A stretch of 64,000 nt of DNA from positions 230,827,911-230,891,910 of the forward strand of contig OX352772.1 of the NCBI GenBank assembly GCA_947095535.1, given 5' to 3'. The notes under the pieces are model-generated. The model did no database searches and had not been told where the DNA came from. It was given only the letters and a program-made list of their open reading frames with translations. The position numbers and the translations under genes are program-made. The DNA comes from Poecilobothrus nobilitatus (Eukaryota > Arthropoda > Insecta > Diptera > Dolichopodidae). Positions 45,090 to 55,885 of this stretch are shown here, piece by piece (position 1 is the first letter of the stretch; each line of letters opens with the position of its first letter).

Positions 45090-46420
45090 TAGATACTAGA
45101 GAAATCTCTTATCAAAGTCATATTTAATTTTATCTTCTTTCTCTTTTTTTTTGTTGTTGTTGTTGAAGTGCACTTTTTGACGTAGTAAACTAGTATCATT
45201 ATCAAAAACATGTGCTCGTGTCGTTTTAAATATTAAATAATAATATAAGTACGTTGATGTACATAAAAGATATTTAAATAATTTGATAATATGTATATAT
45301 TCTTTTTTAAGTTTAAAGAGAAAGTAAAAATTAAAATCAAAAAAATTTAAAAAATAAAAATGGTTTTTAAAAATGTTCTTGTTAATAAATTTCAATAAAA
45401 GTTTATGCATGTAAATGTTTATGCATGTAAAAGTAATGCCTAGCTTAGTCCTAAAAAAATTTTTTTGTATAAATTATGTTTAAGTAAAAAGTAAACATTG
45501 AAGTCAAAAAAAATTAAAATATAAAAATTGTTTTTGAAAATGTTTTTCTTTTTTATAAAAAGCGAAAAATTAAAATTAAAAGGAAATGTGTTATAATGTA
45601 GCAAAGATATATACATATATGGTTTTAATAATTTAGGAGTTTTGTTTTTTAATTTAACTAATTTTTTAATAATTTTCAGTAAGAATTTATGCATGTTAAG
45701 TGTAAATAATTTAAAAAGTTTTGTGTTTAATTGTAACTTAATAAGTGTGGAGACTAGATTAATAATAATAATTAATAATATTTGGAGTTTTAATTTATAA
45801 ATTTTTAGTTGGTTCATTGAATATGTAAAAATGTGTAATAAGTACATACTTTTACACACATATATACATATATTATAGGTGTTAAAATTATATGTAGATT
45901 TATAATAAATAAATAAAAAGCTTAGGCTTAGGTTAGTAATAGAAAAAAAAATTTTGTATAAATTAAATTTAAAGTGTTTCGATACGAAATTAGTATATAT
46001 AAAATTTTGTTTTTGTTTTAATGACAAATTGTATGTATTAATAATACATTCTAGTTTATAACTAAAAATAGAAGATAAACTTATTTCTAGGTTAGTAATA
46101 TTAAAAGAGTTTTCCAATGAATGTAATTTAAAATGATTGCTAGCAAGATTAGTATAAATAAAATATTGTTTATGTTTTAATGATAAATTATTTGTGTTAG
46201 TATAACATGCAAGTTAATAATAAAAAATATACTTATTTCTAGGTTACAAAAAATTATTATTAGTTTTTTTTTTAATGAATGAAATTTGAAGTGTTTGGTA
46301 ACGAAATTAGTAATTGTAAGATAATATTTTTGATTTGATTGAATAAAATTTTTTAAGGAAGTTAATAAAGTTGAATAAAATAATACTAAATATAAAATTA
46401 AATTAAAAATTGTAATAAAT
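45090..46420 (-). other. AT-rich spacer between LINE ORF1 and ORF2
   Basis: About 1.3 kb of very A/T-rich DNA with diverged tandem segments (compare 45290-45370 with 45470-45560, and 45960-46120 with 46190-46330). The long open frames on the minus strand are made of F, L, I, N, K and Y only and look like chance in A/T-rich repeats. Such a long spacer is unusual, because ORF1 and ORF2 of CR1/Jockey elements are usually close. Confidence 0.55.
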
Positions 46421-47430
46421 TTAGTTTGTGATATTGTTTTTAGTATATATAATGTCATTATAGTTTTTAATTTTAAAAACCTTTGAAGAATCTGTTTTCT
46501 TAATGTGGATAGTGTTGTTTTTAATCCATAGGTACTTGCATTCGTTGGTGATTTTAATTTGGCGAACTTCGTAATAGAGTTTGGCTTGTAGCTGAGTAAG
46601 GTGTTCTCGAAAAAATATGTTGTGGTTACCTTTATCGACTAAACCTATATCTGATGTGAAAACATGTTCAGTTCTCCTCTTCTTGCTCATTAACTCAACT
46701 TTTACGGCATCTGTTTTCAGTTCCAAAAGGTATAGATTTGTGTTAACGTTTAATTTATTTTTTTCGTTTATTTTAGGCTGCAGTTTTTTTACAGAGTTTA
46801 TATCTTGCTCGGTGATGTTCGCATGCAGATGCTTACATAGTTTCAGAACTACCTCCGTTAGATTAGTTAAATTGAATGGAACAGTACTTCTCATCCAACA
46901 GTTGTTCTAGATAATTTAATCTTTTATCCATCAGATTTGATTTTATTTCAGCGTTATTTAGACTTTCTTTCAGCTTAGCATTTTCTTCTTGAGACTTCTC
47001 ATTTATTTTTACCAATTCATCAATTCGATTACTGAGGAAGTCAAGCGTACGACTAAATTCTTTAACCCATGATACCAGCTGATTGACGACAGAGGCCAGT
47101 ATATTAACCGAGCATTCATTAGGAGATATGAAGGAAAGATCGGTGGTTTTATCTTCCCTTGAAGCTTCATTTGTAAATTGAGGCCCAGCAGCTAAGTCAT
47201 TGTCACCTACTATTATGAATGACTCATTTAAATTGTTGGGGCGGTTTTTACACTTCCATGTAGCAAATCCAGCTTCGACTGCTGAAACTACCTCTTCTGC
47301 CACGGCAGAAGAGGTAGACACAATTACATTGAATACCTTTGGCTTTGCCATAAAAATTTTTTTTACATTTCCAACATTGCTTTGCCATTTTTTCGCTTTC
47401 AACGTGATTATGTGATTCAATTATGACCAA
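46421..47430 (-). pseudogene. LINE ORF1: zinc finger, coiled coil, Baculo_FP-like C-terminus
   Basis: The N-terminal MAKQCWKCKKNFYGKAKGIQ with a later ATWKCKN suggests a PHD-type C4HC3 finger split between two frames. Then comes RIDELVKINEKSQEENAKLK, a coiled coil. After a phase change near 46890 the C-terminal frame reads LTEVVLKLCKHLHANI, LDIGLV-type, IFFREHLTQLQAKLYYEV and KYLWIKNNTIHIKKTDSSKV, the RNA-binding 'FP' domain found in many CR1-group ORF1 proteins. It would coat the element's RNA. The finger is disrupted at a perfect palindrome (47288-47317). Confidence 0.78.
47288..47317. repeat. Perfect 14-bp inverted repeat inside the ORF1 zinc finger
   Basis: CTACCTCTTCTGCC, then AC, then GGCAGAAGAGGTAG: 14-base arms and a 2-base loop. 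It falls exactly where the zinc-finger frame is lost, so it may be a templated insertion. Confidence 0.9.
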
Positions 47431-47868
47431 GTGATATTAATGTTATATTTTTTTTGGTGTAATTTTTATGAATTAAATTTTATTTTTTATTTTTATTTTA
47501 TGAATTAAATTTGTATATTTTAAAATAATTTTTATTATTTTTTTTATTTTATTTTTAGTAAAATTAGTAAAATAATTTTAATTTTTAATCCAATTTAACA
47601 TAAAATTTTTAATTTTTAATATAAAAAATACAAAACATAAATAATATGATCTTATTTTTATATTTACAATTCGAATAAGAATGAAATTTATGTTTTCAAA
47701 ATATTAAAAGTGCTGCTCCTGAAACTCAAAAAATATATTCAGTAAGCAATAATCTTTTGAAAAATTGGTAGTAACGACACTGAATATTGTCGATGTAGTA
47801 ATGTTTTGTAATTGTATGAGAATTTGCTTCACTTTTTTTTGGATTTACTTTTCCTTATACTCTATATT

Positions 47869-49072
47869 GTAAGTGAACAGATATCGAGTACATAGAGATA
47901 GAGTACGTTCTGAACAGATTAGAAATATTTTATCTCTAAGCGTTTAGAAATAATTTTGAAACACAATAGAGCGTTAACCTGTCAAAAGTGTCAAATCATA
48001 TAAAAAAATAAAAATTTTTTTATTTTCTTATTTTTATTTATTTAAATCTCAAAAAGAGCGTTAGCTCACGCAGAGTGAATACAATATTAAAAATATTAAA
48101 TTAGTAAAAGTGAATATGATATATTTATAAATTTTAATTAGATTATGACGATAAAAAGAAATAAAAGAGAAAAAAAAAATTTTAATAGATTATTTGACTA
48201 AAATTGTTAAGATTATTAATAATAAATTATTATTTTATATATACATACATATGTATATACAAATATTTGGAAATTAAATTTTTTATGAAATTTTATAGAC
48301 AATTAGGTACGCTAAGTTAATTGACTTAATTTTAAGATGGAATTTTATGTTATTAAATTTTTATAATCTTTTTTAAATTTCTTAAAGTTTTTAATTTTGT
48401 TTGTTGATGGACGGTGGTATCTTGATATGTTAATTTTATTATTTATTATTTTTGTGTCTGCAACACTTAGGGCCTTTCCGAACCATCACACTAAACATCG
48501 CACTTCGCACTAAATACCATTTTATCGCACTATTTTTTTGTCCGAAAACTTCGAATAGTATCAAGTGTTGTCCGGAATTCATTGCACTTAACACTTGATT
48601 ATCTGTCAAAAATTAGTGTTTTGAAAACCACAGTAGATGATCGCATTTGCACTAAAAAAATTCTTTTTTATTTTCGTTAAAAGTGAATAAGTAAAAACTA
48701 ATAATAAAAACCTTTTAATAGACACAATATTTTTAAAAGGCTTAATTATATTTATACTTACAATTTAATCTTTCTGAAGTCATATTTCTTCTCTTTTTTC
48801 CCAATTTTAAAATTTGAAAACTAAAATAATAACTTACTTTTTTAACAATTAATGATATGTGCATTTAAAATTTACTCAATATTGCAATAGTGATCATAAA
48901 TAATTTTAAATATAGTTAAATAATGCTAGAATAAAATGCTTTTTAGCACTTGTCAAAATAAATTTGAAATAAAAATGCTATAAAAATATGCATTAAGGTA
49001 AGGCTGATTCTACTCCTAAAAATTTTTTAACTGCCACAAATTTGTAATCCGGCCGACGTAAACGACTTATTT
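47869..49072. other. AT-rich stretch with one possible transposon end
   Basis: Mostly A/T-rich. At 48470-48665 is a GC-richer segment starting 'agggcctttccgaaccatca' with repeated 'tcgcact' words, which could be a terminal part of a DNA transposon (GGGCC-type start, as in some Harbinger-like elements). No partner end is found. No coding is seen. Confidence 0.35.
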
Positions 49073-49183
49073 ATACCCTACACCTAAAAAATTCAAATTA
49101 AATTAAAAATCCATAAGTTATTTTAGTTAGGTATTTAATATAAGCTAAAAAAATAAATTTTCAGGTTTCTATCTTTATTAAAT

Positions 49184-49815
49184 TCGAAGATATGCTTGTT
49201 AGGTCTTGAAAAGTGTGTGAAGGCACCCGGACCACCTCCCCAATTCATCCCAAATATTAGAGACATTATCAGATCTCTTATATCAAATTTCAAGTTTTTA
49301 TATTTATTAATTTCGAAGATATGCTTGTTCAATCTTGGGAGTTGTGTGGGAGATGCCTGAACAACCATTCCAATTCATCTGAAATTTTAGGCAAATCAGG
49401 AATTCAGGAAACAACACCCTCGTATCAAATTTGCAGTTTCTATCTTTATTAATTTCGAAGATATGCTTGTTCAATTTTGGGAGTTGTATGCAAGGTACGC
49501 GACCAACCACTGCAATTCATCTCAAATTTTAGACAAATCAGGGATTCAGAAAACATCACCCTCGTATCAAATTTGAAGCTTTTATCTTTATTGATTTCGA
49601 AGATATGTTTGTTCGCTTTTGGGAGTTGTGTGGGAGGTAACCGCACAACCTCTCCAATTCATCTCAAATTTTGGACAAATCAGGGATTCAGAAAAGACAT
49701 CCTCGTACAAAATTTTAAGTTTCTATCTTTATTAATTTCGAAGATATGCGTATTCGGTTTTGGGAGTTGTATGGGAGGTACTCGAATCCATGGACCGATT
49801 TTGTCCAGATTAGTC
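49184..49815. repeat. Internal tandem repeat, unit about 142 bp
   Basis: 'cgaagatatgcttgttc' recurs at 49184, 49314, 49456, 49598 and 49739 (spacings 130, 142, 142, 141). The unit also carries 'caattcatctcaaattttag' and 'acaaatcagggattcagaaa'. It is a different sequence from the copy 1 array, apart from the 'tctatcttt.tt.atttcgaagat' framework. Confidence 0.88.
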
Positions 49816-49942
49816 TTTCTTTCGTAATTAGTAACCTACTATATAAATTCCATCAAGATAGCTTTACTAGTTTTTGAGTTATCGTGCGAACGGACGGACA
49901 TCGCTAAATCGACTCAGGAGGTGATCCTGATTCAGAATATAT

Positions 49943-50385
49943 TTAGTGTATTTATTAAGTATTATTTAAACAAAAGAATTAAGTTTTATTTATAATTATA
50001 TTTAATTATACTGATCTTATAATATTAAATTCTCTTATAGTTTTATTTAAAATTATATTTAATTATACTGATCTTATTAATTATGCTTTAACAAAAAAAA
50101 ATGAATTAATTATATTTAATAATTTTATTTAGTTTGGTACCACGGTCAAAGAAAGACTGGTTTTTTATTTTTAACAATTAGAAAAAGTAATAAATTTAAT
50201 GAACTGTACATTTTATGAAAGAATACAAAAATTTAAGAAAAGTATTATTAGGATGATGCTACATATGATTACATTTTTAATTTAAATATAAGTAAATTTT
50301 ACAATATGAAATTTGATGAAAATTAAGAATATGAAATTTAATAAAATTAGAAATATAAAATTTAGTTCTTGGTGTAGAGCACTAC
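49943..50385. repeat. Insertion of about 440 bp in the short element
   Basis: Present in copy 2 but absent from copy 1 at the same point. It is A/T-rich, with an internal duplication: 'aattatatttaattatactgatctta' at 49992 and again at about 50050. No coding. It could be a MITE-like insertion; ends not resolved. Confidence 0.5.
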
Positions 50386-50539
50386 ATATATATACATGTC
50401 CATATCTAACTCGCTTCCTTTTGGTGGTTACAAACACCATACCAAAGTTAATATACCCTATACTTATTGTGTAGGGTATAACAACAAAAATAATATATTC
50501 AACAACTTGAATACATAAATCCAAAAATTAAGTGGTTTG

Positions 50540-51140
50540 AAATGTAATTGTAAGTACTCAAGAATTTATCTTCACCGCATTCGTAAATATCGGAATGCTA
50601 ATCATCGTTAACTGCATCCGAGTTTCTATCAGTGTAAAACTTATGATATTGCGAATCAATATTAAAATTTTTGATATTGCAAACCGCGTAAGCCCAATCT
50701 CCAACAAGAGGTTCCCTACCAAAAAATTAGTTTGGCGTTACAGTCATGCTGATTGGGAGAGCCTTAACAACGTTTTTAGAACCTTTGACTAGTCATTCTG
50801 TCTCTATAACAGAAATGTTAACATTACTGTAAATGCGATTAGTGAAACTATTTTATTTAGAATGAGGTTATTCATGCCTCATTTTAATGAAAACTGTGAA
50901 AAGGAGGCTCAAATCTTGGTTTAATCGCATTTGCAAGGAAGCCATTTCTCGAAAAGAGGATACTTTTAAACTGTACCAAAACAGCAGCTCGGAGACTTAC
51001 AGGGCCAACTATATAGTGGTTAGAAACAGATGCAAGAGAATTATCGTCAAGCTAAAATTCTTGTTCAACCAACTACATACATGACAAAGAATAACAAATT
51101 TTTTTGGACATTTGCCAAAAGTCTAAAAGAAGACGTTACA
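50540..51140 (+). pseudogene. I/Jockey-type LINE ORF2 fragment (linker region), 5' half
   Basis: Frames 50595-50792 and 50887-51084 read VWRYSHADWESLNNVFRTFD, then in another phase SFCLYNRNVNITVNAISETI, FRMRLFMPH, and KSWFNRICKEAISRKEDTF with FKLYQNSSSETY and, at the end, FWTFAKS-like sequence. This is the region between endonuclease and reverse transcriptase in I- and Loner-type LINEs. The matching downstream half begins at 52540. Roughly 150 residues that should lie between the two halves are missing. Confidence 0.75.
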
Positions 51141-51189
51141 TAATCATACATAGCTACATTTAGTTGTAAAAGCAAGACGCGATAAAAAA

Positions 51190-52199
51190 TTTACAATGTC
51201 GGCATTTTTAAAAATATTTCTTTTAAGTTTTTGTTGGATGAAAGCCGTTTAATAAAATATTTATACAGAAAGCGAAAATTACGTAAGTATACCAAAAACA
51301 AAAAAATATTTGAAATTGGTGGATAAGTATCCTGACGATGTTTTTAGGTGTCACTTTATGTTGGAACGCTCTACTTTTTTAGTAAGTATTAATAATATTA
51401 TATTCTACCTATGTATATGTAGCATTGATTAAAAATATAGTTTTTTGTTTACTTACTAGGCATTAGAAAGCGAATTTCAACCAAATTTTAAAAAGTGCAA
51501 TGAAAAAATAAAAATTATTTAGGATTTTCAAAATTTAAGAGTTCAACAGTTTGCTTTTATAGTCAGGTGCCGGGTGCGTAGATGAAACTCATATTAAAAT
51601 ATGTCCTCCAAAAACAGATTCATCTAGTTATTATAATAGAAAAGGTTACCATTCCATTATTTTACAGGTAAAACACATTGATCACAGACTTTTTAGGAAA
51701 TTTAACAATTTTTTTTTAGTGTGTATGCGATAGTAACTACCGATTTTTAGATGTATTCTTTAGATTTCCGGGTAGCTGTCATGATGCTAATATTTGAAGA
51801 AAAGCTCAAGAATTGGAGACCATTCATTTGCCACAGAACTCTCATTTGCTTGTAGATTCGGCATACCCGTTGACAAAATATTTAATAGTCCCTTTTAGAG
51901 ATAACGGAAAGCTTACAACACAACAAATTACTTTTAATTTAATACATAGCTCAACAAGAGTTTGTATTGAGCAATCATTTGGAATTAAAAAAAAGAAGTT
52001 TCAAATTATCGAATACCTGAACTTTTGCAGTATAAAGTTAATGAAATATGTTGTTTTCGCCTGTGTAATTCATCATAATTTTATAATAAACAAGGAGGAA
52101 GATCAATTAATAATAAATATTGAAGATGAAGAACTTCGTAATGAACCCCTCACTAGTGAACAAATAAATGATGAAACTGCTGAAGGAAGTGAAAAATGA
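51190..52199 (+). pseudogene. Third PIF/Harbinger transposase, with two small introns
   Basis: Exon 1 reads YPDDVFRCHFMLERSTFL. An intron with GTAAGT at 51382 and TTACTAG ending at 51459 follows. Exon 2 reads ALESEFQPNFKKCNEKIKI, then, after lesions, CVDETHIKICPPKT and YYNRKGYHSIILQ. A second intron (about 51669-51719) separates it from VCDSNYRFLDVFFRFPGSCHDANI, a stop, then the open frame 51813-52199 with LLVDSAYPLTKYLIVPF, FNLIHSSTRVCIEQSFG and HHNFIINKEED. These are the catalytic D, D and E blocks of the DDE_4 family. At least two stops and one frameshift are present. It lies inside the LINE relic. Confidence 0.82.
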
Positions 52200-52539
52200 A
52201 ATTATTTGTCAACTTTATTTATATCTTAATTAAATTTTTTATGTTAAATAATTTTTAATATAAAATAAATAATTTGTGTTTCAATACACAAATCTTGTAT
52301 CCTCGAATTTTTTCAACCGTAAGTTTGTGGAACATCTTTATTAGATTTATTGATTTTTATTTATGCTTTTTGTCCACAAAATAATTTTATTAATATTTTA
52401 TTTTGTAATTCTTAAAATATTATATTTATTTATTATAAAGCCTATATATATTTGGGCATCACTGCCATCATCAGGACGAATACAATAATACTCTTAAATC
52501 TCTCGTATTAAATACTTTCGTAGTTTTCGTACTCTCGTA
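52200..52539. other. AT-rich tail of the third Harbinger copy
   Basis: Non-coding A/T-rich sequence after the transposase stop, with 'tatatttgggcatcactgcc' and 'tcgtattaaatactttcgta' words. The right end of the inserted element should be in here; I cannot fix it. Confidence 0.4.
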
Positions 52540-53880
52540 TTATAAGTATAGCCCTATTGCTATAAATTCGGCCCTTTCCAAAGTAATGGAAAAAATTGTG
52601 AACCAAAAGCTTCTACAATACCTGAAGCACAAAGGTTTGCTTCATGACCGGCAATACGGGTTCAGAGCCGTTCGTTCAACCGGTGATCTCATAACTTCCC
52701 TTTGCGAGAAGCTAAACATCAGCCTTCAGCATTCTGGTGAGCCTAATGTTATCGCTCTTGATATGTCTAAGGCTTGCGATCGAGTTTGCCAAAATGCTCT
52801 GTTGGCAAAATGCAGAGCATTAGGTCTAGCTAGGGTCTTTCTAAAATGAACTGGAGTTTTCCTTTCGAATCGTAAGATTCGTGTACTGGTCGATGGATAC
52901 TCATCTGACAAATTCAAAATAAATGCTGGTGTACCTCAAGGATCAGTTTCATCCCCCCCTTTCTTCTTAACCTACTTTCATTAACCTCCAATCCGATACA
53001 TAGTTTCGCAGACGACAGAACCCTTAGAGCTTCCTATGAGTTTCACAGCTTCTGTAACATTAATCACCAGATTAATACAATAGCAAAATATTTCACTATT
53101 AGTGAGGAAAATAATGATTCAAAACATTCAAAAATGTGGTGGAGTTACAGAGTTGATTTCGCGGAAAATTGCCACTACTATTCTCAACTTACTAGGCCCA
53201 AAATGGCCTAGGCTGTAGGTCCTTAAACAGCTGTTTTATTTAAATAATACCCAAAACAAAGCTATTAGTCTTATCAACGACCCCAGTATAACTGCAATGC
53301 TCACTCCACTCAGCCATTTTTAGTTGGGTCGTACAGTTGGGTCACTGACCTTGTTTTATAGATATTTCGTTGAGATTAACACCTGTTCCAAATCAATAAA
53401 ACAGTTGATGCCTCCAACGAGAAATATGGAGTGCAACAGAAGCTCATCCCAACCATGTAGAGTTATCAAGATGGCGAAATATAGCCTATGGAAATTCGTT
53501 TCTCATGTGCACGTCCCGTTTGTAGAACCATGTGTTTCCACATATACCAACACATATACCACCACATGTGTTTCCTAAAGTTGGTAATTCTTATGTGTAC
53601 GATTAACTTAAGTACATTAACATCTTTCTACAAAATATCCCTCCAAATTTTTCTACCCCCAAAATCCCAAATTTCCTAATTCCGATTTCCCCAATCATCC
53701 TTCTCAGATCTCTATTTACAAAACCAAACTGTACATTTGCATTAAAGGTTCCATCCTAAGTTTGGTTTTAAAAGGGGGCTGGTTTGGTTAAAGCCCAACA
53801 CTACCCTGAGGAAGCACGTGTAGTTCCTCTTGGTGACTTTCGAGTTATCCACCAGCCCTCTTAAAAAAAAAATTGAAAAA
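52540..53880 (+). pseudogene. I/Jockey-type LINE ORF2, reverse transcriptase to 3' end
   Basis: Reads SPIAINSALSKVMEKIVNQK, GLLHDRQYGFRAVRSTGDL, VIALDMSKACDRVCQNALLA (family: A-F-D, here A-C-D), then in shifted frames FLSNRKIRVLVDGYSSD, INAGVPQGSVSSP and a degraded FADDRTL-type box (caSFADDRTLRA region near 53010). The C-terminal HRxVGxLTLFYRYFVEI-type region is at 53324-53450. The 3' tail has 'ggggctggtttggttaaagc' and 'cctgaggaagcacgtgtagt' and ends in an A-run near 53860-53880. It has many lesions. It continues the fragment at 50540-51140. Confidence 0.78.
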
Positions 53881-54626
53881 TAGAAATTATGTCGTTCTTT
53901 TTTTTTGATTGTATTTTTAACTCATTAGAAATTTTTAAAGTACTTTGTTTATTGCTAACATCAAATACTTTAAAAGCCTCGCTTTCATCAAATGAATTTT
54001 TATAATATATTTTCACAAATTCTTTGGTAAAACGCTACCAGCGCTCTGTTTTTCATTCAAATGTTTCATTATTTTAATTTCCATTTTTATTTTTTTTAAA
54101 TTATGCAATTTAGATTCTTTACCAAAATCAAAAATATAATTTTGAGTCACTTTCATTACATTAAATTTTCTTTTTAAAACAATTGGCATTGTTCGTTTTT
54201 TCGTCATGAACTTTGTAAAAAATATTCACCAAAAATATTCAGCTTCTTGGTTTTCTTTTTTGTTATTGATCAGCTCTTGTTTAATATTTTAATTTTTTTC
54301 CAAATTAACTTTTATTTTGAAAAGAACGCATCTTCCACAGGTATCTATCTATCTGAGATTTTATAAATTTTATTTCGATTTCTATTTGAAAAAAATTTTT
54401 ATATTTTAGACATTTCTAATAATCAAATAGTTTTTTTGTTAGTTTTAAGACTCTATATCAATTACTTCTATAGTAAAATAATTAAAGATAGAAAAATAAA
54501 CAATAATTAAAAAAACTACTGACCTTGAAGTATCATACGATATTTGGTATAAGAAATAAATTCAGAGTAAGCTTTTACATTAGTCTATAATCTATACATT
54601 TGTGCTATGTATATCAAGGGTTTTCC
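53881..54626 (-). other. AT-rich stretch with a small leftward frame of unknown nature
   Basis: A leftward frame of 64 codons (54207-54013) starts MTKKRTMPIVLKRKFNVMKV and is basic; after a stop, the reading in another phase continues with similar composition to about 53890. I recognise no family. It might be a last-exon fragment of an unknown gene or chance. The rest is non-coding. Confidence 0.3.
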
Positions 54627-55885
54627 AATTTGGGTGTTATGATTTCTAAGTGATGTTTCGGCCATTTGTAGTATGTCATGATCTGTCATTTTTTTTTTCA
54701 TTGTATTCAGTAATGTTTACAATTTCATTTCTTCATGGTGAGATATACGCAAGAACAACGTTTACAAATTATTCAATTTTATTATCAAAATAATTGTTAT
54801 CCAATTGCAACTTTTCGCTTTTGCCATTTTATGCTCGTAATAATCGTCCAACTGTGCTCGCTATTCATCGAATTGTTGATTTACATAATGTTCAAGTGCC
54901 AATAAGACAAAGAACTGCTCGAAGTAATGAAAATATTGCTGCCGTTCAGGAAAGTGTTGCTGCAGACCGCAATTTGTCGATTCCAAGACGTTCTCAAGAA
55001 TTGAGACTGTCTCAAACCACAACTTGGCGTATTTTGAGAAAAGATTTGGGCTTGCATCCATATAAAATTGTTATCACTCATGAACTGAAGCCTTTGGACC
55101 ACCGTAAATGTCGTGAATTTGCTGATTTTGTCTGCGAACAACTTGAAAACGATAACGATTTTTTTAAGAAAATCATTTTCTCCAATAAGGCTCACTTTCA
55201 TCTGAGTGGTGCGGTAAATAAACAAAACTGTCGATTCTGGTACGAAGAAAATCCACAAATTATTCATGAACAACTATTACATTCAACTAAATTGACAGTT
55301 TGGTGTGGTTTTTGGTCTGGTGGAATCATCTGTCCGTACTTCTTTCGAAATGAAGCTGGTAACACCGTTACTGTCAATGTAGAGCGGTATAGATCTACGA
55401 TAACCAACTTTTTATGGCCGAAATTGGAAGAAGTTGATCTTGACAATATATGGTTCCAACACGACGGGGCTACGTGCCTCACAGCACGTGCAACAACCGA
55501 ATTATTGCGAGAAAAGTTTGGAGATTCGATTATTTCAAGAAATTGTGACATTGAATGAAGAAAAGAAGTTATGATTTAACACCATTAGACTATTTCTTGT
55601 GGGGTTATTTGAAGTCATTGGTCTTTAGCAATAAACCAGACTCTCTTCAAGCTTTAGAAGTCAATACTGAACGTGCTATTCATGACATACGACTTAATTT
55701 AGTAGAAAAAGTGCTCGAAAATTGGGTTCATCGAATTCGTTCCTGCAAAAGAAGTCGTAGAGGCCATTTGAATGACATTTTATCAGAACTTAATTATTTC
55801 GATTGTACTTCACATTAAATAAAAAACATTTGAATTTCCTTAACAATTAGTGTGTTCTTTTTTTAAAAGAAATCATATCATTTTC
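54627..55885 (+). mobile_element. mariner-like element, copy 2
   Basis: The left end 'agggttttccaatttgggtg' matches copy 1 at 20157. The right inverted repeat starts 'aaatcatatcattttcact' and is cut short, so the last part of the repeat is lost or replaced. It contains a nearly complete transposase gene. Confidence 0.8.
54735..55818 (+). pseudogene. mariner transposase with altered first catalytic residue
   Basis: The start MVRYTQEQRLQIIQFYYQNN (54735) is one phase off from the main frame (54794-55558), so there is an early frameshift near 54820. The main frame has helix-turn-helix words (NENIAAVQESVA, RRSQELRLSQTTTWRILRKD), then IFSNKAHFHLSG, where the family has FSDEAHF: both the catalytic aspartate and the next glutamate are changed (D to N, E to K). 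Then WFQHDGAT with the second aspartate, a stop at 55556-55558, and RSYDLTPLDYFLWGYLKSL with the third, in the next frame to 55818. The element is therefore inactive twice over. It is related to the leftward copy at 20 kb. Confidence 0.88.

Larger units (their letters stand above)
41706..47570 (-). mobile_element. CR1/Jockey-type LINE inserted in the right P-like copy
   Basis: Leftward element, 5' side near 47570 and 3' side at the T-runs from about 41709 (poly-A on its own strand). P-like 3' sequence stops at about 41705 and resumes at about 47570, as shown by comparison with the inverted left copy near 22640-22700. It contains ORF1 (zinc finger, coiled coil, Baculo_FP-like end), a 1.3-kb AT-rich spacer and ORF2 (endonuclease and reverse transcriptase). 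It is nearly full length but carries several frameshifts. Confidence 0.85.
22338..47868. mobile_element. Head-to-head pair of P-like (family B) copies hosting a Polinton and a LINE
   Basis: Both outer ends carry the same sequence inverted: AATATAGAGTATAAGGAAAA starts at 22338, and its complement ends at 47868. The similarity continues inward through 'caaattctcatacaattaca' and 'tatattcagt(a/g)'. The coding sequences show these ends are both 3' ends: transposase reads leftward on the left (40430 to 23049, interrupted) and rightward on the right (40470 to 41130). With the Polinton and LINE removed, about 4.3 kb of P-like DNA remains. The flanks give no matching 8-bp duplication, so this is more likely an inverted duplication or two joined copies than one simple insertion. 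Confidence 0.7.
49073..50479. mobile_element. Short element with ATACCCTACACCT inverted ends, copy 2
   Basis: Left end ATACCCTACACCT at 49073, right end 'tgtgtagggtat' ending about 50479. The interior has five tandem units and the 'gcgaacggacggac' and 'tcgactcaggaggtgatcct' segments of copy 1. About 440 bases (roughly 49943-50385) are inserted between 'cagaatatat' and 'atacatgtccatatctaact', which are adjacent in copy 1. Confidence 0.65.

Noticed and set aside
45440..46458. 225- and 93-codon leftward frames in the LINE spacer
   Set aside because: Composition is almost only F, L, I, N, K, Y and S with internal repeats, as expected from A/T-rich DNA; no motif.
22338..47868. A single 25-kb DNA transposon bounded by ordinary inverted terminal repeats
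   Set aside because: The coding directions show both outer ends are 3' ends of P-like copies, and no flanking target duplication matches; the Polinton and LINE inside have their own borders.
53324..53679. Frames rich in T/Y/H ('THIPPHVFP'-like)
   Set aside because: They overlap the C-terminal end and 3' tail of the I-type LINE; the part after about 53500 is probably untranslated.
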